Source: UBA6522 sp965204155
Lineage (GTDB): Bacteria > Pseudomonadota > Gammaproteobacteria > Steroidobacterales > Rariloculaceae
Direction of reading: 5' to 3'
Length of the DNA stretch: 64,000 nt
Assembly (NCBI GenBank): GCA_965204155.1
Contig: OZ241971.1
Span: 3,224,001 to 3,288,000 of the forward strand
In this document: piece after piece, positions 42,599-50,492 of the stretch
How the letters are laid out: each line of letters starts with the position of its first letter
How positions within the stretch are numbered: the first letter of the stretch is position 1
The notes under the pieces: generated by a model
Database searches by the model: none
What the model was told of the DNA's origin: nothing
Seen by the model: the letters and a program-made list of their open reading frames with translations, nothing else
Program-made: the position numbers and the translations under genes

Positions 42599-43941
42599 AA
42601 GACCAGACTGGGCAGATATGTGGCGATCCCGGGGAAATTGACGATGGCGATCAGCCCGATCAGCATGATGATCCAATAGGGCGTGGAACTCCTGAAGATT
42701 TCCATGATCGAGATGTTCTCGTCCTCGTCCCGGATTGCGGCCTTCACCGTGTAGACCAGCAGGCCGAAGGGCGGCGTTAGCAGGCCCGCCTCGATGGCCA
42801 GGATGCCGATGATCGCGAACGCGATTGGATCGTAGCCGAGGCCCACCGCGATCGGCTCGAAAATGGTCAGCGTCAGCAGCATGATGGAGATGGAGTCGAT
42901 GACCATGCCGAGGACGAACCAGATGCCGATCATGCCGGCGAGCAGCAGCCAGGGCGCCAGTTCCGCCCCGAGAAACGCGCCCTGTATGCCGCTTGAGACG
43001 CCCGTCATGGCCAGCGTGCGGGAGTAAAGGGCGGCGGAAACCAGCAGCAGCAGGATCGGCGCGGAGGTCCGCCCCACCGAAAGGATCGCGTCCATTGCGC
43101 CGCGGAACCGCATCCCCTTGGCGATCGCCAGCATCAGGCCGATGAAGGCCCCGGCGCCTGCGCCCTCGGTGGGCGTGAAGACGCCGAACCAGATGCCGCC
43201 CAGGACCGCGACGACGACCGACAGGATGCCCAGGCCGCTGGTCCAGGTCTGCAACCGGCTGGCCCGGGGCGCGTCATCGTCCTGCGAAGCCTCGGCGGCC
43301 GCCTCCTGGCCGCCACCCACCAGCGCCGGACGCGCCACCGCCGAAACCAGCACGTAGCAGACGAACAGGCTGACCAGCAGAAGCCCGGGCAGCACGCCCG
43401 CCAGGAAGATTTGCCCGATGGAGCGCTCCGTCAGCAGGCCCCAGACGATCATGAGCACGCTGGGCGGTATCAGCATCCCCAGGCAACTGGAGCCGGCCAC
43501 CGCACCCAGGGCGAAACCGCGGTGGTAGCCGAAGCGTTTCATCTCCGGGTAGGCGATGCGAGAGAAAGCCGCCGCCGAGGCGATGCTGACGCCGGTCACG
43601 AAGGAAAAGATCGCATTGCCGAGCAGGGTCGCAACCGCCAGCCGCCCTGGCAAACGCTGCAGCCCGCGGTGTATGGCCCGGTAGACATCGGTCACCGCAC
43701 CGGACCGGCTGACGAATTCTCCCATCAGCATGAACAGCGGGATGACCGCGAACTCGTATGCGCGCAACGCCTCGTAGGCCGTGCTGCCGAGCATGGCCAG
43801 GACCACGCTGGGGCTGCCGCCCGTGACCAGGAAGATCCCCAGCGCGCTGGCCATGCCGAGCGCGATGGCGATGTGCACGCCCAGCGCCACCATGGCCAGC
43901 AGGCTGACGATGAGGACGGTGGCAATGTTGACGTCGAACAC
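42595..43941 (-). CDS. dctM: TRAP transporter large permease (DctM)
   Basis: A 448-residue membrane protein with about 12 to 13 hydrophobic segments; family features include GMASALGIFLVTGG, SGAVTDVY and IPPSVLMIVWGLLTE near residue 157, plus FGVFTPTEGAGAGAF in the centre. It is the channel subunit of a sodium-driven TRAP transporter. GTG start at 43941, 2 bases after the dctQ stop. A soluble acidic linker (QEAAAEASQDDDAPR) separates the halves. Confidence 0.92.
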   Translation of the reverse strand: MFDVNIATVLIVSLLAMVALGVHIAIALGMASALGIFLVTGGSPSVVLAMLGSTAYEALRAYEFAVIPLFMLMGEFVSRSGAVTDVYRAIHRGLQRLPGRLAVATLLGNAIFSFVTGVSIASAAAFSRIAYPEMKRFGYHRGFALGAVAGSSCLGMLIPPSVLMIVWGLLTERSIGQIFLAGVLPGLLLVSLFVCYVLVSAVARPALVGGGQEAAAEASQDDDAPRASRLQTWTSGLGILSVVVAVLGGIWFGVFTPTEGAGAGAFIGLMLAIAKGMRFRGAMDAILSVGRTSAPILLLLVSAALYSRTLAMTGVSSGIQGAFLGAELAPWLLLAGMIGIWFVLGMVIDSISIMLLTLTIFEPIAVGLGYDPIAFAIIGILAIEAGLLTPPFGLLVYTVKAAIRDEDENISIMEIFRSSTPYWIIMLIGLIAIVNFPGIATYLPSLVF

Positions 43942-43943
43942 GA

Positions 43944-44555
43944 TCAGTCCCTCGCCCGGGGATGTTCGCTGTCGGGGCGGGAGGCGTCGGGATTGGATGC
44001 GTCGCGATCGGAGGTGTTCGGATGCGCTGTGCCGGAATCCGCAGTGTCATTACCCGCGGCGGAACGCAAAGCTTCCGGCCGGAAGATGTCGAGATACGCC
44101 ATCAGCAGGTAGTTGAAGCAGGCCAGGGCACTGCCGATCAGGATCGTGAACCGGGTCGGCCAGGCGGGAACGCGCAGGGCGCCTTCGCCCTCGTACTCGC
44201 CGGCAACCCAGGATCGTATCGCCGCCTCCCAGCCGCCCAATAGGATCATCGCGAAGAACGCCGCGCCCAGCAGGTATCCCAGCGCCAGGGCGATTCGCCC
44301 GAACGCCGGTGGAAAGCGTTGCGCCAGGAAGTCCGCGCGCAGCATGGCGCCGCTGCGGATGGCATAACCGGCCTGCAGGAAGACGATCATCACGATGGAG
44401 TTCATGACGATCTCCGGCACACCGTAGACCGGTGAGTTGAAGACGCTGCGTCCGACAATGTCGGCGATGATGAAGAACGTCAGGACAAAGGCCCAGACGG
44501 CGGCGAGCACCAGCAGGAAGCGCGTCAGGCGGTCGCTAAGCTTGACGATCGACAC
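43944..44555 (-). CDS. dctQ: TRAP transporter small permease (DctQ)
   Basis: A 203-residue membrane protein with four helices in the first 160 residues, including FNSPVYGVPEIVMNSIVM, the DctQ hallmark, and an unusually long polar C-terminal tail of about 40 residues rich in Asp, Ser and Pro. GTG start at 44555. It lies directly upstream of dctM and 32 bases downstream of a small membrane ORF. Confidence 0.85.
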   Translation of the reverse strand: MSIVKLSDRLTRFLLVLAAVWAFVLTFFIIADIVGRSVFNSPVYGVPEIVMNSIVMIVFLQAGYAIRSGAMLRADFLAQRFPPAFGRIALALGYLLGAAFFAMILLGGWEAAIRSWVAGEYEGEGALRVPAWPTRFTILIGSALACFNYLLMAYLDIFRPEALRSAAGNDTADSGTAHPNTSDRDASNPDASRPDSEHPRARD

Positions 44556-44587
44556 GGGTGTTCCGGGACAGTTACCGATCCGACGGG

Positions 44588-44725
44588 CTATCGGATCAGG
44601 AACCAGACCAACCCGATAATTCCGACCGCCATCATCACGGCCTCAAATCCTGCAAACCCCACGGCATTCAGGAACCATACGAGACCGCCGAATATCAGCG
44701 CGCCGATTAACGCTTCAAGAACCAC
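44588..44725 (-). CDS. Small hydrophobic protein in the TRAP operon (45 aa, putative)
   Basis: A GTG-initiated frame of 45 codons lying between dctP and dctQ. The translated product is almost entirely hydrophobic, with two probable membrane segments (ALIGALIFGGLVWFL and VMMAVGIIGLVWFLIR), and ends just before dctQ. No good ribosome-binding site is visible (only a weak GAG), so translation may depend on coupling with dctP. Its hydrophobic periodicity and position in an operon of membrane proteins argue against chance, but it needs expression data. Confidence 0.42.
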   Translation of the reverse strand: MVLEALIGALIFGGLVWFLNAVGFAGFEAVMMAVGIIGLVWFLIR

Positions 44726-44757
44726 GCTGTTTGCTCGATTGCCATTGGCGATTGCAG

Positions 44758-45840
44758 CTATCGGACTTCATACCGGACCGGCCAGACGTATCCATGGCGC
44801 TCTGCCGCCGCCAGGGCCGTTTCCAGTACCTGTGTTCCCGGCAAACCTAGTCCGTCCAGTTCGGCAGCCATCTGTCTGGGCCAATCGGCGAGCGACCGGG
44901 CCCATTCCTCACGCACTTCCGGACCCAATTCCTTCACCGTGATCAATTCCTGCAAGGTCGACACGTCGTCGCCGTAGCGCTCGAGATTGTTGGAGCCGGT
45001 CAGCTCCTCGTAGTCGGCCGATACCTCAAGCAGGATTTCCTGAACATCCGCGGGGAGCCGGTTCCAGGTATTGAGGTTGATGGTCAGGCCGTGCCAGGTG
45101 ATGGAGCCGAAGCCGATCATGGTGTAGTAGGGCGCCGGTTCGTACAGCTTGAGTTGCACCCAGGCGCTTGGAAACATGATCCATCCCTCGTAGACATTGG
45201 TCCGCAGGCCCGTGTACGCCTCGGGCAGGGCGCCCTGAACGGGGGTGGCGCCGGCGTAGCGCAGCCAGTTCAGATTGAGTCCCGCACCGGCGATCTTGAT
45301 GCCCTGCAGGTCTTCCACCGTATTCCAGTCGAATGACGTGCCCAGGTTGTAGCCCGCATCCGCGATGCGCGCCAGCAATTTCTGGTTGAACTCCTCCTCG
45401 AAGACCTCGGTCAGGTAGGGGACCTCGCGGTACACGTCCTGGGCGATCTTCAGACTGACCGTCGGATCCATGGTCCCGAACGGCAGCATGACCTGGAACG
45501 CGTGCAGCGGCAGGTTGGAGGGTTCGAAGCAGTAACAGAAGCCGCCGATGTCGACGATTCCGTTCTGCACGCCTTCCAGCGTCTCCGAGGTCCTGACGAT
45601 GGACCCGCTGTATCCCTCGATGAAATTGACAGTGTGTTCGGTCCGTTCCTCCACCCGGCGCTGGAACTCGGTCTGGAAATACGATTGCATCAAGCCGGCG
45701 TAGACGACACCGGGCGGGTGCCCCGTGGCGATCCTGAGGGTGATCCTGTCGGCCTGTGCATGGCTGCCGGCGGCCAGGAAGAGTATGGCGACGAGACCGC
45801 GGGCCGCAAATCCCGGCTGCTTGCGTGCAGTCGATTTCAT
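44758..45840 (-). CDS. dctP: TRAP transporter substrate-binding protein (DctP)
   Basis: A 360-residue periplasmic binding protein. Signal peptide residues ~1-30 (ending SHAQAD), then ITLRIATGHPPGVVYAGLM, typical of the start of DctP. The ligand region contains FDWNTVEDLQGIKIAGAG and GLRTNVYEGWIMFPSAW; the conserved arginine that clamps carboxylates is probably in the LQGIKIAG segment or just after. ATG at 45840 follows GGGGAG. First gene of the TRAP operon dctP, small ORF, dctQ, dctM. The ligand is likely an organic acid, type unknown. Confidence 0.88.
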   Translation of the reverse strand: MKSTARKQPGFAARGLVAILFLAAGSHAQADRITLRIATGHPPGVVYAGLMQSYFQTEFQRRVEERTEHTVNFIEGYSGSIVRTSETLEGVQNGIVDIGGFCYCFEPSNLPLHAFQVMLPFGTMDPTVSLKIAQDVYREVPYLTEVFEEEFNQKLLARIADAGYNLGTSFDWNTVEDLQGIKIAGAGLNLNWLRYAGATPVQGALPEAYTGLRTNVYEGWIMFPSAWVQLKLYEPAPYYTMIGFGSITWHGLTINLNTWNRLPADVQEILLEVSADYEELTGSNNLERYGDDVSTLQELITVKELGPEVREEWARSLADWPRQMAAELDGLGLPGTQVLETALAAAERHGYVWPVRYEVR

Positions 45841-46014
45841 GAGAACTCCCCGAGGATGACTTGAACTGGTTCCAAACAATTATTATTGAACGTGTCATGA
45901 CCGCTTGCAAAGGCGAGTCCGCTGAGCCCCGGCAATTCGGGGTACCAGAGGGAGGTCCGCGACTGGTAAGGTGGCGTCGGCCGACGGTGCCGCGGCGGCA
46001 ATTGGAGGAAACGG

Positions 46015-47256
46015 ATGTTTCGTGAAATGCCCCTCTACGAGGACGATCCCATCGAGAGCATGTTCGTGCGCCTCGCAGCGGATCGGAGCCCTGACAGGAT
46101 GGACCTGGGCATAGGGGTGTTCCGGGACGATGAGGGCCAGGTGCCGGTGTTCGAGGCAGTGCGCGAGGCGGAGTTGCGGATTGTCAGGCGGGGAGAATCG
46201 AAATCCTACATGGGGCCGCTCGGAAACCCGGGCTATTGCAGGGCAGTGGAACGACTTGTGCTGGGTCCGGAGATTCTCGCGCAGGGGGAGCGCAGCGTGA
46301 TTTCGGCGCAAACACCCGGGGCGGGCGGCGCGTTGCGTGTGGGCGCGGAGGTGGTACGGTCCCTGTCGCGTGAATCCCGCGTGTGGGTATCGGATCCGGT
46401 CTGGCCGCACCAGCTCGAATTCTTCGAGAAGCCGGGCATGGCGGTCAGGACCTACCGCTACTACGATCGGTACGAATCGGTACTTCGGTTCGACGAAATG
46501 CTTGAGGATCTTGCGGCCATGCGCCGCGACGATCTGCTTCTGCTGCACGGCTGCTGCCACAATCCGACGGGACAGGACCTCGGCCTGGATCAATGGCAGG
46601 CATTGACCGAACTGGTTTCGGAGAAGGGCGCCATACCCTTCGTCGATGTCGCCTACCAGGGATTCGGTCAGGGTGTCGAGGAGGACGTTGCCGGTCTCAG
46701 GTTGATGGCGAGCCGGGTACCGGAATTGTTGCTTGCGGTGTCCTCATCGAAGAGTTTCGGAATCTACAGGGATCGGGCTGGCATGTTGTCCGTCGTGGTA
46801 TCGCCCGGGGCAAGGGTCGAGACCTGGTTGGTGCGGCGGCTCAGGGATTTTGCGCGGCAACTCTATTTCATGCCGCCGGATCATGGTGCGGCCATCATTC
46901 TGGAAATCCTGACGTCACCGGACCTCGCAAACCTGTGGAGATCGGAGCTCGATGGAACGCGGTTGGAAATAATCGGCAAGCGTCGGGTGCTTCGGAAATT
47001 GCTGGAAACCGAGGTCGCGGGATTCGACGCTTCTTTCATCGAAAGGCAACTGGGGATGTTCTCGTGCCTGCCGATCGATTCGCGCGAACAGCGGCTCATG
47101 GAAGAACTGTTTCACATCTACATGATGCCGGACGCCAGGGTCAACGTTGCCGCCATGAGGACGAGCGACGCACAAGTGCTGGCGAGAGCGTTTCGCGAAT
47201 TGATCGGGCGCCGGCGCGGAGACGGACTACGCGCACTCGGCGGGACCGTCGGCTAA
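46015..47256 (+). CDS. Class I aminotransferase (aspartate/aromatic family)
   Basis: A 413-residue PLP aminotransferase of the AspC/TyrB branch. Visible are NPTG at 183-186, D211 and Y214 in FVDVAYQGFGQG, and the Schiff-base K246 in SSSKSFGIYRDRAG; the final substrate-arginine region reads DARVNVAAM. The start MFREMPLYEDDPI is the usual one for the family. It is monocistronic, followed by the convergent permease, with a GC-rich repeat between them. Role: probably phenylalanine/tyrosine or aspartate transamination. Confidence 0.9.
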   Translation: MFREMPLYEDDPIESMFVRLAADRSPDRMDLGIGVFRDDEGQVPVFEAVREAELRIVRRGESKSYMGPLGNPGYCRAVERLVLGPEILAQGERSVISAQTPGAGGALRVGAEVVRSLSRESRVWVSDPVWPHQLEFFEKPGMAVRTYRYYDRYESVLRFDEMLEDLAAMRRDDLLLLHGCCHNPTGQDLGLDQWQALTELVSEKGAIPFVDVAYQGFGQGVEEDVAGLRLMASRVPELLLAVSSSKSFGIYRDRAGMLSVVVSPGARVETWLVRRLRDFARQLYFMPPDHGAAIILEILTSPDLANLWRSELDGTRLEIIGKRRVLRKLLETEVAGFDASFIERQLGMFSCLPIDSREQRLMEELFHIYMMPDARVNVAAMRTSDAQVLARAFRELIGRRRGDGLRALGGTVG

Positions 47257-47351
47257 GCGGCCGGCACCGCCCTCGGAGGGACCGCCGGGTAACCGGCCAG
47301 CACCGCTCCGGGTAAAGCGGTCGGCTAGCCGGCCGGCACCGCCCCCGGGGG
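47242..47351. repeat. Degenerate GC-rich direct repeats at the 3' junction
   Basis: Three imperfect units (47242-47277, 47278-47316, 47317-47351) share the core GGCCGGCACCGCyC after a variable GGGACCGyCGG lead. They begin at the end of the aminotransferase gene and extend through the stop of the convergent permease, whose last codons therefore lie in the repeat. They may form hairpins that act as a bidirectional terminator. Confidence 0.5.
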
Positions 47352-49085
47352 TGTCACCCGGATCGTCACGATGTCGGTGTCGTGATACTGCTGGTGCCGT
47401 ACCGACGAGGCCAGGTGCCTCAGCAGCCGCAGTGACACTTCCCGCTCGATCGACGTAGTCGCGGCCTGTTCGCTCAGCAGCGCGATCCGGTCCTCCAGGT
47501 TGGCCGTGCCCGGTGCGGCAACGAAGTCCAGTATCGCTTCGCCCGCGTGCTTGTGAGCGACCACGAGAAGCCGTCGCTTCGGGGAGTCGCCGCCGGATTG
47601 ATCCTGGTTGAGCAAGGTCAGCAGCGTCTCCTCGCTGGCGGCGTCGAGCCGGTGCGCCATGGCCGCGTCCCAGCCGCCGGCGGACGCGAACTTGGCGAGA
47701 AACTCCCTGATGGTTGGCAGGGCGGACGTATCGAACTCCACCTCGATGCGCCGCCGCCGCGGCTCGGTCAACTCCACGAACAGGGTCAGCAGAATCGCGA
47801 TCAGCCCGCCGCCGGTCATGCCGTTCTGGAGCAGTCCGCCGGCAAATGCCGAGAAGTACTCCGGAAAGATCACGCCGCTCTGCAGGCCGGCGCCAATCCA
47901 GAACGACACACCAGCGATCAGCGCGTTGCGATGGTCGATGCCGTCCTGCACGACGATTCTCATGCCGACCACGAACAGCATCGCAATCAGCACGGTGATG
48001 TAGGCGGCGGCAACCGGACCGGGTATCGCCAGGATCAGCGCGAGCACCTTCGGCAGGAATGCCATCACGAGGAATACGGCACCGGCGGCGACACCGACGC
48101 TGCGGGCAGCCACACCTGTCAGCTCCGTCACCGAAACGCTGCTGGAGTACGTCGTATTCGGTACGGTGCCCGCCAGTCCGGAGAGCAGATTGCCCACCCC
48201 GTCCGCCGCCACCGCACCCTGCACGGTACGGAAATCCACCGCCCGGTCTCGGCGCCAGGAGACTCGCTGTATGGCCACGGAGTCGCCGATCGTTTCGATG
48301 GCGCCGACCAGGGTCACGAAAACGAAGGCCGGCAGCAGCGCCCAGAACGTCGGACCGAAGCTCAGGTCGAAGCCGGGCCACGCGATCGCCGGGATGCCGA
48401 CCCATGCCGCCTCCGCTACCTGGGCCGTGTTGTACAACCCGAAGAACGACGCCACGACCGTTCCTGCCACGATACCGATGACCGGCGCCCAGAGTCGCAG
48501 CGTGCCCGTGGCTTTCAATCCGATGGCCACGATCGCGACGATCGTTGCCAGCGCGCTCAACGCGGCGCCCGGTGCCGGGCTGCCTTCAGGCACCTCGGTC
48601 AACATGTCGAAGACAATGGGCATCACCGTCACCGCGATCAGCATGATCACGGTTCCGGCCACGGTCGGAGTCAGAATTCGACGCAGCAGCGACAGGCGGT
48701 TCGAAAGCGCAAACTGAAACAGCGAGGAGATGACCACCAGCGTGGCCAGCATCGCCGGGCCGCCCTCGGCGAGCGCCGTCACGCAGATGGCGATGAAGGC
48801 GCCGGATGTGCCCATCATGAGCACGTAGCCCGCCCCGATCCGGCCCACCCGGACGGCCTGCAGGATGGTGGTCACGCCGCTGACGGCGACCGCGGCGAAC
48901 AGCGCCCAGGACAGGTACGCTTCGGTGCCACCGGCGGCACGGATCACGATGGCCGGCGTGAGCACAATGCCGGCAATGCAGAGGATCGCCAGTTGCAGTC
49001 CCAGGCCGAAACTCAGCGCTCTCGGCGGGGATTCGTCGGCTTCGTAACGGATGGGGGACGTGCGTTCGCTGCTCTCAACTGCCAT
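47325..49085 (-). CDS. Nucleobase:cation symporter-2 (NAT/xanthine-uracil permease) with C-terminal HATPase-like extension
   Basis: A 586-residue permease. Residues ~25-460 form the NAT/NCS2 core with about 12 to 14 membrane segments, including AIETIGDSVAIQRVSWRR and GTVPNTTYSSSVSVTELTGV, the family signature that carries QxxGxxN-like residues. The remaining ~125 residues form a soluble domain with GWDAAMAHRLDAASEETLLT and SLRLLRHLASSVRHQQY, resembling RsbW-type HATPase domains, with an uncertain N-box. Such a fusion is uncommon for this family. ATG at 49085 follows AAGGA. Confidence 0.85.
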   Translation of the reverse strand: MAVESSERTSPIRYEADESPPRALSFGLGLQLAILCIAGIVLTPAIVIRAAGGTEAYLSWALFAAVAVSGVTTILQAVRVGRIGAGYVLMMGTSGAFIAICVTALAEGGPAMLATLVVISSLFQFALSNRLSLLRRILTPTVAGTVIMLIAVTVMPIVFDMLTEVPEGSPAPGAALSALATIVAIVAIGLKATGTLRLWAPVIGIVAGTVVASFFGLYNTAQVAEAAWVGIPAIAWPGFDLSFGPTFWALLPAFVFVTLVGAIETIGDSVAIQRVSWRRDRAVDFRTVQGAVAADGVGNLLSGLAGTVPNTTYSSSVSVTELTGVAARSVGVAAGAVFLVMAFLPKVLALILAIPGPVAAAYITVLIAMLFVVGMRIVVQDGIDHRNALIAGVSFWIGAGLQSGVIFPEYFSAFAGGLLQNGMTGGGLIAILLTLFVELTEPRRRRIEVEFDTSALPTIREFLAKFASAGGWDAAMAHRLDAASEETLLTLLNQDQSGGDSPKRRLLVVAHKHAGEAILDFVAAPGTANLEDRIALLSEQAATTSIEREVSLRLLRHLASSVRHQQYHDTDIVTIRVTPPGAVPAG

Positions 49086-49124
49086 TGCATAAATCCTTCG
49101 TCGCTGAAGTGGCCAGATTTCGGC

Positions 49125-50051
49125 CTAACGTACCTCGAAAAGAAACTCTGTAAACTGGGTGCCGCCTTCTTCGGTCTCGTAGACCTCGTTGTTGGGGTTC
49201 TCCGTGCAGTGCCAGTAGCGCACGCGCAGGGAGCGGTCCAGATTCGGTATCCGATTGTAGACGACCTTCGTGTGCCACGGTTCCTCGAGGATTGACGGGT
49301 CGTAAATCCACGCGTCAACCTCAATCCGGTCTTCGGCGACCGTCTCCCAGACCTCCACGGTTTCGATGGCGTCGCTCTGGTAGAGGTTGTTGCGCCCCAT
49401 GTAGCGGGCCATGAGCTGGTTGGTATGGATGACCAGTTTCCCCTCGTCCCAGAAGCCGATGGAATCGCCGTAGTAGAGCGGGTAGCGCTCGGCTTCGTCC
49501 GGATGGCTCCTGCCGTCGGTGTAGATGCGGCGCACGTTGTTGACCGTCTCCGAGGAAAGCCACGTCTGCTCCGGCCGGACGATGAATTCCCTAAGGAAGG
49601 GAATGACCAGCCAGCGCGGAAAACCGGGCGGGCCGCAGTCGCTGATGCCTACGTCGTAGACGTTTCCCTGCGACGTCCGTTCGCGTCCTTCGGCGAGCAT
49701 GCGCTGCGCTGCGGGAGTGAATTGGGGCGCCTCTCCGGCTTCCGGCTGGAACAGCACGAAGGCGTCGGGCGCGCGGGACCAGAGACCGGACCAGTCAGGC
49801 AAGTGATCGAACGGCGGGGGTTGCTGACCGCCGCCGGCATCGACCTGCAGCGCCCGATACAGGTCCCACGCGGTCTGATGTGCCCGGCCCATGTCCAGCA
49901 GTCGCTGTTTTTCTTCCATGACCTCCGGTAACGCCGGCGGCATCTCCGATGCGGCTTCGGTCGACTCCTGCGCCAATATCGGCGCTGGCCCCAGCACGAC
50001 CGCTGCCGAAGCTACCGCAAGAATGGCTGTCCCGTGTGCTGATTGTCTCAT
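49125..50051 (-). CDS. Exported protein of unknown function, shares a domain with the DUF6152-like protein
   Basis: A 308-residue exported protein: signal peptide ends PILAQ, then a helical region (EVMEEKQRLLDMGRAHQTAW) and a middle block with DWSGLWSRAPDAFVLF. The C-terminal domain has RRIYTDGRSHPDEAE, GDSIGFWDEGKLVIHTNQL and EDRIEVDAWIYDP, a pattern that also occurs in the C-terminal part of the protein at 33119 (HPSDIERSTLGHSIGRWEG and DWMADDPVHF). ATG at 50051 is preferred because it begins a signal peptide. It precedes no close gene on the minus strand. Function unknown. Confidence 0.7.
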   Translation of the reverse strand: MRQSAHGTAILAVASAAVVLGPAPILAQESTEAASEMPPALPEVMEEKQRLLDMGRAHQTAWDLYRALQVDAGGGQQPPPFDHLPDWSGLWSRAPDAFVLFQPEAGEAPQFTPAAQRMLAEGRERTSQGNVYDVGISDCGPPGFPRWLVIPFLREFIVRPEQTWLSSETVNNVRRIYTDGRSHPDEAERYPLYYGDSIGFWDEGKLVIHTNQLMARYMGRNNLYQSDAIETVEVWETVAEDRIEVDAWIYDPSILEEPWHTKVVYNRIPNLDRSLRVRYWHCTENPNNEVYETEEGGTQFTEFLFEVR

Positions 50052-50492
50052 GCAAAATCCTCCCGGCGGTGCAACTGCTACAGCTTGTAAGCTCAGCGCG
50101 AACCGCGTGTCGACCTCGGGGTCGCCGTTATCGCAGTGAAGTTTGAAAATGGGAGTGTTATCCCAGTTTAGCGTGCCGCTTAAGCAATCGGGTACCCGTG
50201 CCTGTCTCACCCCGGCGCAGGGCGTACAAGTTGCACGTTTTTCATGGGGTTTTGCGCAAATTTCATTGGATTCGGTCAGGGGGGAGGTTCAAGTAAGAGT
50301 ATTCTTGGTTTACTGCGTTGCGACTGTCCAACGGTTCATGTGGTGTTCTTGGCAGGTACCGAAAAAAACGTAGCCAATATCTATCGCAGGCTGTTGCAAA
50401 TGTGCACTTTGAACCGGCGGGCCGAGTTGGCTCGCGATCGCGCCAGCCGCGCAGGATTTGTGAGTCGTAACAGCGTTTCAACGGAGGGATAC
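50052..50492 (+). promoter_or_regulatory. Long leader region before TonB receptor 3
   Basis: A 441-base stretch without a gene, between the divergent exported protein and the receptor. In frame with the receptor it can be read upstream for 83 codons, but those have no coding character and no signal-peptide logic. I see no riboswitch, no tRNA and no convincing promoter in it, apart from a few AT-rich patches (e.g. around 50225-50275). The receptor ribosome-binding site GGAGGG lies at its end. Confidence 0.4.

Noticed and set aside
47547..49295. Long plus-strand frame antisense to the nucleobase permease
   Set aside because: Charged, histidine-rich translation without any domain; explained by the third-position GC bias of the permease gene.
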